From: a virus
Direction: 5' to 3' (one strand)
Virus record (IMG/VR): IMGVR_UViG_3300031754_000014
Span: 1 to 35,779 of that record
Length of the DNA: 35,779 nt
Shown here piece after piece: positions 30,023 through 35,779 of the stretch; position 1 is the stretch's first letter; the number at the start of each line of letters is the position of its first letter. The position numbers and the translations under genes are program-made. A model generated the notes under the pieces. That model did no database searches. It was not told the DNA's origin and was given only the letters and a program-made list of their open reading frames with translations.

Positions 30023-30862
30023 ATGGCAGTTAATTATCAACCTAATACGGACGTATATGGGTTAGGCCAACCTATTAAAAATTATTTTCCTGTACCAATA
30101 GTTGCAAAGAGAAGTCCTACAACATCTGATAAGGCACAAATTGGTACTATTTGGATTAACACAGTATCAAACTCTTTTTTTGTTTTGACTTCTATTGTTG
30201 CAAATTCTGCTACCTGGACAGATAATTTGTCAGTTGCCAATCTTACTGTTGGTGGCAATTTAACTGTGGCTGGAACATCAGCTCTTAATGGCGGTGCAAC
30301 CATAACTGGCACCACAAATATTAATACTTCTGGTGCTGCTGTAACTACCATAGGTACCGGTGGAACAGGTGCAGTCAATATAGGTAATGCAACTGGAAAT
30401 ACCGCTGTGACAGGTTCCGTGACAGCTTCCACAGGATTTGTGGCTACAACCGGTGGTTTAACTGTTACAGCCGGTGGTGCCGGTATAACAGGTACTACTA
30501 ACATTAACGTAAGTGGTACAGGTATAACTACCATAGGAACTGGTGGTACAGGAGCTACTCGTATCGGTAATGCTACAGGAAATACTGCGGTCACAGGCTC
30601 ATTAACAGCATCTACAACTCTTACAGCTACTTTAGGAAATGTAACTGCTGCAAACGGTGATTTTGTTGCTTCTACTGCGGGTAAAGGTGTTGTATTAGGT
30701 GGTGGTGCTAAAGTTGTATCTGGAACAGGTGATCCAAATACTGTTGTTACAGCCCCACAAGGATCTCTCTATCTTCGTCTTGATGGTAGTAGTTCTTCTA
30801 CGCGTGCTTATATTAATAGTGATGGCGCAACTACATGGATTGCCGTAACAACAGCTTCATAA
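30023..30862 (+). CDS. Fiber protein with attachment head and repeat shaft
   Basis: This is a 279-residue protein. The head, residues 1-70, has the same plan as the head of the 471 fiber (SPTTSDKAQIGTIWINTVSN, FFVLTS, SATW), probably the virion anchor. The shaft has a near-exact 61-residue duplication (TTNIN-SG, TTIGTGGTGA, IGNATGNTAVTGS, TAST) starting near 30308 and 30491. The C terminus (SLYLRLDGSSSSTRAYINSD, TWIAV) is a common fiber end domain. AAGGAG precedes the ATG. It begins the fiber region, and a terminator follows. Confidence 0.8.
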   Translation: MAVNYQPNTDVYGLGQPIKNYFPVPIVAKRSPTTSDKAQIGTIWINTVSNSFFVLTSIVANSATWTDNLSVANLTVGGNLTVAGTSALNGGATITGTTNINTSGAAVTTIGTGGTGAVNIGNATGNTAVTGSVTASTGFVATTGGLTVTAGGAGITGTTNINVSGTGITTIGTGGTGATRIGNATGNTAVTGSLTASTTLTATLGNVTAANGDFVASTAGKGVVLGGGAKVVSGTGDPNTVVTAPQGSLYLRLDGSSSSTRAYINSDGATTWIAVTTAS

Positions 30863-30874
30863 GAATATGATACT

Positions 30875-30906
30875 ATCCCTCTGGCATAGTGCTGGAGGGA
30901 TTTTTC
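30875..30906 (+). terminator. Rho-independent terminator after the first fiber gene
   Basis: ATCCCTC pairs with GAGGGAT (7 bp, 13-base loop), followed directly by TTTTTC. It is probably partial, since the following genes have no obvious promoter. Confidence 0.7.
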
Positions 30907-30916
30907 TAGGATAATT

Positions 30917-31102
30917 ATGGTAAAGACACAGCATATTATTGAGATCGTTAAAGGTGACCGTACTTATACCTTTGTCATGCCATTGCAGGCGCCTCTTGGT
31001 GAGGCTTATGATGCAGCGTTTCAGGTACTTAAAACAGTAACTGAACTTGCGTATCAAGCAGCTGAAGGTGCTCGAGCTAAATCATTAGAAGAACATAATT
31101 AA
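30917..31102 (+). CDS. Small acidic hypothetical protein between fibers
   Basis: This is a 61-residue protein. A beta start (TQHIIEIVKGDRTYTFVMPL) leads to a helix (GEAYDAAFQVLKTVTELAYQ) and a charged end. The start has TAGGA upstream. Short proteins of this look often lie next to fiber genes, and a chaperone or assembly role is possible but unproven. Confidence 0.65.
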   Translation: MVKTQHIIEIVKGDRTYTFVMPLQAPLGEAYDAAFQVLKTVTELAYQAAEGARAKSLEEHN

Positions 31103-31120
31103 ATAGATAGGAGAGTAGAT

Positions 31121-31459
31121 ATGGCTACAGCTAGCGGGATACAATTGAGAGCAGATCCACAAAGATCGATTGCCTTCGGATCAATTGGTAGCAGTTATTC
31201 TGCTATTGGAACTCAATTAGACCAACCAATGCGCATTGTTTATATAGTGAATGGCACTGATGCATTACTTCAGTTTTCATTCACAGGTAATACAGATCAT
31301 TTCGTTATACCAGCACAATCATATATTCTCTTTGATGTTTCCAGTGATCAGGCTCTAACTCAAGGATTTTATATATCAAAGGGTACTACCGTCTATGTAA
31401 AAAGAATTGGTACTCCTTCAAGCGGAACTGTCTATTTGTCTGCCTTTTATGGTGTTTAA
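31121..31459 (+). CDS. Small beta-rich virion-type protein
   Basis: This is a 112-residue protein with AGGAG upstream. The sequence is beta-rich (RSIAFGSIGSSYSAIGTQLD; RIVYIVNGTDALLQFSFTGN; FVIPAQSYILFDVSSD), ending in SGTVYLSAFYGV. It looks like a small jelly-roll or decoration-type domain, possibly a fiber cap or tail component. No family recognised. Confidence 0.65.
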   Translation: MATASGIQLRADPQRSIAFGSIGSSYSAIGTQLDQPMRIVYIVNGTDALLQFSFTGNTDHFVIPAQSYILFDVSSDQALTQGFYISKGTTVYVKRIGTPSSGTVYLSAFYGV

Positions 31460-31474
31460 TAGAAAGGATTCGCT

Positions 31475-33400
31475 ATGTCACAGTTATCTAATTTCTCGCT
31501 AGGAACCGGTTCAACAGATGTTCAGACGTTAACTGGTAACACTGGTGGTGCGGTTGGACCTACGGCGGGTAATATTAATGTTGTTGGTTCAGGAAATATC
31601 ACGATAGCCGGAAATCCCGGAACATCTACGTTAACAGCAACCGTTGTTGGAACAACTAATCATGCTGTCCAGATTGGAAATGCAAGTGGTAGTTTGACTT
31701 CTATTGGAGTTGGAACTACTGGTCAAGTTCTTACGGGGGTTACCGGCGGTGATCCTGTATTTGCATCACCTGCTGCTAGCTCAATCACCATAACTGGTGA
31801 TACTGGTGGTGGTTTAACCGGCAATAGTTTTACCTTTACTGGTGGAGCTACCGGATTAACGTTTAATGGTGCGGTAAGTACTGAAACTTTATCGGGTACA
31901 TTAGTAGTAGCACACGGTGGTACGGGGGCTACTACATTAACAAATCATGGTGTTGTTATAGGACAAGGTACTTCGGCAGTCCATATAACTACTGCTGGTA
32001 CAAACGGCCAGCTTTTGATTGGTGGTAATAGTGCCGATCCAGCATTTGCCAGTTTAACATCAACTGGTGGAACTATTGTCTATACTCCTGGTCTCAATAC
32101 TTTAAATCTAGAGACATCCGGAGCAACGGCAAATTCATTTGTCACAGGAAGTGGTACTGCGACGCCATCTGCTGGCGTATTAACGGTGCCTAATGGTAGC
32201 AATATCAATACGACTGGATCCGGATCAACATTAACTATTAATCTAGTTAATAGCCCTTCAGTATCAGGCTCAGTCACCGCTGGTACGGGACTTGTAGCAA
32301 CAACCGGTGGTGTGACAGCGACTGCGGGAAATATCGTAGCATCTGCTGGTAATATAAATGCAACTGTAGGCTCAATGTCTGCAGGAACAACCGTAACTGC
32401 TGGTACTGGTGTAACAGCAACAACTGGCAATATCACGGCGTCATCAGGCAATGTCGTAGTAACAGCTGGAAATGTTACATTGCCAAACACAAATGGTGCC
32501 GGCACTCAAGGCGAAATCACCTTTGGTGGAAATCGTTTCGTTACTAATGCCGGAACTTTGAATACGTTTGTTGGTCAGTCTTCAGGTACTACTAATAATA
32601 CCGGAGCAAGTAATACCGGTCTGGGAGCTTCTGCCCTTGGATCATTGACGAGCGGTAATAATAATACAGCTGTAGGTGATCATGCGCTTGGGGCTAAAAC
32701 ATCAAATGATTTTAACGTTGCTCTTGGTGCTTCTGCATTATCTTCTCTTACTACGGGAGATAATAATATAGCCATAGGTTACAGTTCAGGTTCAAATTAT
32801 ACGAGTACTGAAACATCAAATATTGTCATAGGAAATCTAGGAACAGCTCTTGAAGGTAATACTATACGGATAGGAACATCGGGTTCTGCCGGTGGTCAAC
32901 AGAATAGATGTTTTATAGCTGGTATTGACGGGGTTAATGTTGGATCAACAGCTCAAGTTGTTACTGAAGTTAGTGGACAATTGGGTTCAGCGGTTATAAC
33001 AGCAGGTACCAATATTAGTGTTACTCCGGGTGCAAATACTATAACCATAGCGGCAACTGGCTCAGCATCGTTTTCGTGGAGTGTTGTAACTGGCGCTACA
33101 CAATCAATGGCAGTTAACCATGGATATATTGCTAATAATGGTGGAACGTGTGTCATGACACTGCCTGCTACAGCGGCGGTTGGTGATATCCTTGAGGTGA
33201 CTGGTATTAATAATGCTACTGGATGGCAAATAGCCCAGAATTCAGGTCAAACAGTTCATTTTGGGTCATCTAATACAACAACAGGAGCTACTGGCTCATT
33301 AACATCTACTGCAACTCGAGATTCAGTTCGATTGGTGTGTGTAGTTGCTAATACTGATTTTAATGTACTATCAAGTATAGGAAATATAACTGTTGCTTAG
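31475..33400 (+). CDS. Repetitive fiber with non-S74 C-terminal domain
   Basis: This is a 641-residue protein. The N-terminal 200 residues are a Gly/Thr-rich shaft (GTGSTDVQTLTGNTGGAVGP; IGNASGSLTSIGVGTTGQVL). Then come a TATPSAGVLTVPNG module, an FGGNRFVTN start block, two or three NTAVG-type beta-roll repeats, and the cap (SNIVIGNLGT, NTIRIGT, QQNRCFIAGI) shared with the other fibers. The last 110 residues differ: MAVNHGYIANNGGTCVMTLP, then GDILEVTGINNATGWQIAQ, then FNVLSSIGNITVA, a fiber-end domain known from other phages as a separate trimeric cap. It has no S74 domain. Confidence 0.85.
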   Translation: MSQLSNFSLGTGSTDVQTLTGNTGGAVGPTAGNINVVGSGNITIAGNPGTSTLTATVVGTTNHAVQIGNASGSLTSIGVGTTGQVLTGVTGGDPVFASPAASSITITGDTGGGLTGNSFTFTGGATGLTFNGAVSTETLSGTLVVAHGGTGATTLTNHGVVIGQGTSAVHITTAGTNGQLLIGGNSADPAFASLTSTGGTIVYTPGLNTLNLETSGATANSFVTGSGTATPSAGVLTVPNGSNINTTGSGSTLTINLVNSPSVSGSVTAGTGLVATTGGVTATAGNIVASAGNINATVGSMSAGTTVTAGTGVTATTGNITASSGNVVVTAGNVTLPNTNGAGTQGEITFGGNRFVTNAGTLNTFVGQSSGTTNNTGASNTGLGASALGSLTSGNNNTAVGDHALGAKTSNDFNVALGASALSSLTTGDNNIAIGYSSGSNYTSTETSNIVIGNLGTALEGNTIRIGTSGSAGGQQNRCFIAGIDGVNVGSTAQVVTEVSGQLGSAVITAGTNISVTPGANTITIAATGSASFSWSVVTGATQSMAVNHGYIANNGGTCVMTLPATAAVGDILEVTGINNATGWQIAQNSGQTVHFGSSNTTTGATGSLTSTATRDSVRLVCVVANTDFNVLSSIGNITVA

Positions 33401-33408
33401 GAGATGAC

Positions 33409-35779
33409 ATGTCTACGAATAATAGTATAAATAACGCAGTCGTTGCGAATAATTTTTCATTACCAAATACCAATTCGGGTGGTTCTCAAGGAGAGATAAC
33501 ATTTGGCGGTTCCCGTTTTGTAAGTAACTTTGGAACGAGCAATACTTTTCTTGGAGCTGGATCTGGAAACACATCATTAAGTACCGCTGGGCAAAATGTT
33601 GGCGTTGGAAGTCTTTCATTAACTCTTCTTACAACGGGTGCTGCGAATACAGCTGTAGGTAGCCTGTCTCTTAATGCATTACAAAGCGGATCTGACAATA
33701 CTGCAGTTGGGTCGGTCGCATTAACTGCGTTAACAACTGGCGGCAATAATACTGCGGTTGGATATAATACTCTTGCTACTTCAAGTACCAATTCCCACAA
33801 TACGGCTGTGGGATCAACGTCTCTTAATCAGTTGAGTGGTGCCAATGATAATAGTGCATTAGGATTTGCAACACTGACTGCTTTAACAACGGGACCTCAA
33901 AATACTGCCATTGGTAGTAATGCATTAAGTACGGATACTACGGGTTCTGGTAATACTGCTGTTGGTTATAATTCCATGGCAAATTATAACGATTCTTCCA
34001 ATGGTAAAGGACATAATGTTGCTATTGGATGGAATTCATTGCGTGATGGTAACGGTTCTCTTAGTGGCAATATAGCCATTGGTCAATCATCATTGCAAAA
34101 CTTGAACGGTACCAGTTCAGATCGGGCGGGAAATGTTTCTGTAGCGTCTTATCCGAATACAACTCAGCAAATTACTACCGGTACATTCAATACTAATATT
34201 GGCCATCAATCATTGAATAATCTTACTACCGGAAGTACTAATATAGCTATCGGATCATCTGCTGGAAATTCTTATACTTCTAGCGAATCATCCAATATTG
34301 CCATAGGTAATAGTGGTACCGCAGCAGAATCTAATGTTATCAGATTGGGTACGTATGGAACTAGCTCTGGTCAACAAAATCAATGCTTTATAGCTGCAGC
34401 CTATAGTAATTTTGGAACTCAAAATGCTTTTGTAGGTGAGTTGGCAGGTAATACTACTCTTACAACTGGATCAGCCACTGAGAACACCGCAGTTGGATAT
34501 AATTCACTTCATGCACTAACAACAGGTGGTAGTAATACTGCTGTGGGCAGAAATGCTTTAACGGCTCTTACCACTGGAACAAATAATGTAGCTGTTGGTG
34601 AATCTGCACTTGCTACGCTTACAACGGTAAGTGGTCTTACGGCTATTGGTGAGCAAGCATTAACTAATAGTACAACGGGAACATCACTTGTCGCCGTTGG
34701 TAATGGGGCGTTGCTTTCTAATACAACAGGGAATAATAATACAGCTGTTGGATATAACGCATTAAATTCTAATAGCACGACATCGGATAATACCGCTGTT
34801 GGTGCTGGTTGTCTTAGTTCAAATACTGGCAATAGAAATAGTGCAATAGGAAAAAATGCTGGGCAAGCATTAACTGGTGATGATAATACAGCTCTAGGAT
34901 CTAGTTCTTTGTCAGGTGGTAGTAATAGTGCAAGTTCTAATACTGCAATTGGTTCAGCGTCTGGCGTGGCGATAACGAGTGGCGCAAATAATACGCTGGT
35001 TGGTTACAATAGTGGTAATGCCGTAACAAGTGGTGCTTCAAACATTGCTGTAGGTAAAGATGCTATAAAGCTTGTAACTACAGGAAATAGAAATATAGGC
35101 ATCGGTGTATCTACCTTAGCTGCTCTTACTACGGTGGGTGATTTGATTGCTATTGGAGATAGTGCTTTAACTGCTAATACTTCTGGAACAGGAAATATTG
35201 GTATAGGGTCAAGCGCATTGAATGCTACTACTACCGGTACTAATAATATAGCTATTGGATTAAATGCTCAGATTACGGCTACGGGATCTTCAAATGTTGG
35301 TGTTGGTGGTGGTACATTATCATCCGCCACTGGTGGATCAAATGTTGCCGTCGGTTATTTAGCTCTTTCTAAAAATAATGTTGGATCTAGTAATACAGCT
35401 GATTTTAACATAGCAATTGGAGCCAATGCCTTATCGGCACTAACATCAGGTACTCAGAATGCGATTATTGGTTCCAATGCTGGAACATCTGTGACTACAT
35501 CCACCAATAACGTTGGAGTAGGGCATGCTTGCCTTAATGCAGTCACAACCGGTTCCGGAAATAACGTTGCGCTTGGATCAATGTCATTACAGGGAATAAC
35601 AACGGGAACTGGCAATATAGCTATAGGGGCTAATGCAGGAAATTCATATGCAACGGGAACTGAGTCTAATAATATTGTTATATCAAACACAGGAAGTAAT
35701 GGAAATAGTGGCGAAATACGCATTGGTACCAATGGAACTCATACAACCGCTTTCTTTCAAGGAATAGCCGGCGTGACTG
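33409..35779 (+). CDS. Giant repetitive fiber, 5' part (continues at base 1-468; S74 end)
   Basis: The ATG at 33409 (GGAGATGAC upstream) begins a frame open to the window edge and joining 1-468 through the 127-bp overlap, for about 903 residues. The N terminus (NAVVANNFSLPNTNSGGSQG, EITFGGSRFVSNFG) lacks the attachment head of the 471 and 30023 fibers, so it probably assembles onto another fiber. Some 40 beta-roll repeats follow (NTAVG-xxAL, with NVAIG, SALGF and NIAIG variants) and one internal cap (SNIAIGNSGT, IRLGT, QQNQCFIA) at about residue 310. It is not listed as complete only because the window cuts it. Confidence 0.88.
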   Translation, partial: MSTNNSINNAVVANNFSLPNTNSGGSQGEITFGGSRFVSNFGTSNTFLGAGSGNTSLSTAGQNVGVGSLSLTLLTTGAANTAVGSLSLNALQSGSDNTAVGSVALTALTTGGNNTAVGYNTLATSSTNSHNTAVGSTSLNQLSGANDNSALGFATLTALTTGPQNTAIGSNALSTDTTGSGNTAVGYNSMANYNDSSNGKGHNVAIGWNSLRDGNGSLSGNIAIGQSSLQNLNGTSSDRAGNVSVASYPNTTQQITTGTFNTNIGHQSLNNLTTGSTNIAIGSSAGNSYTSSESSNIAIGNSGTAAESNVIRLGTYGTSSGQQNQCFIAAAYSNFGTQNAFVGELAGNTTLTTGSATENTAVGYNSLHALTTGGSNTAVGRNALTALTTGTNNVAVGESALATLTTVSGLTAIGEQALTNSTTGTSLVAVGNGALLSNTTGNNNTAVGYNALNSNSTTSDNTAVGAGCLSSNTGNRNSAIGKNAGQALTGDDNTALGSSSLSGGSNSASSNTAIGSASGVAITSGANNTLVGYNSGNAVTSGASNIAVGKDAIKLVTTGNRNIGIGVSTLAALTTVGDLIAIGDSALTANTSGTGNIGIGSSALNATTTGTNNIAIGLNAQITATGSSNVGVGGGTLSSATGGSNVAVGYLALSKNNVGSSNTADFNIAIGANALSALTSGTQNAIIGSNAGTSVTTSTNNVGVGHACLNAVTTGSGNNVALGSMSLQGITTGTGNIAIGANAGNSYATGTESNNIVISNTGSNGNSGEIRIGTNGTHTTAFFQGIAGVT
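35653..35779. repeat. Right copy of 127-bp terminal identity
   Basis: It is identical to 1-127 and should be removed to give the circular sequence of 35,652 bp. Confidence 0.93.

Noticed and set aside
1-35779. tRNA genes, insertion sequences, integrase, attachment sites
   Set aside because: I looked for cloverleaf ends, transposase or integrase motifs and found none that I could support.

Overview
The window is a complete, AT-rich tailed-phage genome. Its first and last 127 bases are identical (1-127 and 35653-35779). This is the usual mark of a circular, or circularly permuted, molecule that an assembler closed on itself, so the true length is about 35,652 bp. One long fiber gene is cut by the ends: it starts at 33409, runs off the right edge, and resumes in frame at base 1, ending at 468.

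The virion genes point to a podovirus. They include a P22-like portal, a large terminase, a P22-like small terminase, a scaffold, an N4-gp56-like major capsid protein, a nozzle-like 748-residue tail protein, three probable internal or ejection proteins, and a large set of fibers. There is no tape-measure, sheath or tail-tube gene. No integrase, DNA polymerase, helicase, primase or tRNA gene is visible, so the phage leans on its host for replication. The host cannot be named from the sequence. Signal peptides, a lipoprotein-like protein and an M15-type endolysin fit a Gram-negative bacterium, but only weakly.

Layout around the circle:
(1) 4341-5725, minus strand: a short operon of a 39-residue protein, a membrane protein, an ERF-family single-strand annealing recombinase and a 94-residue unknown.
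(2) 5726-5854: a compact divergent promoter with back-to-back -35 boxes forming a palindrome.
(3) 5855-6350, plus strand: a 66-residue HTH regulator and two tiny exported or membrane proteins, ending in a terminator.
(4) 6351-6697: a hairpin-rich stretch that may be noncoding, perhaps an origin, or may hold a minus-strand gene.
(5) 6701-13487: a winged-helix replication-type protein, a RusA resolvase, a duplicated small-gene module, the small terminase, a chain of overlapping micro-genes, the endolysin, the large terminase, and three small genes.
(6) 13566-29477: portal, small basic proteins, scaffold, capsid, connector or tail proteins and ejection proteins. Strong hairpin terminators at 17172 and 18601 and two GC-rich palindromes divide this region.
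(7) 29460-29877, minus strand: an isolated island with a ribbon-helix-helix repressor and a small membrane protein.
(8) 30023 to 4196 across the origin of numbering: four fiber genes built from NTAVG-type beta-roll repeats. Two end in S74 intramolecular chaperone domains.

The parts most worth a second look are the modular fiber locus (about 9 kb of a 35.65 kb genome), the divergent switch, the EDNWHRC small-ORF duplication with an A10 run, the FCCH-like domain family spread over three virion proteins, and two hairpins with identical loops in the capsid leader.
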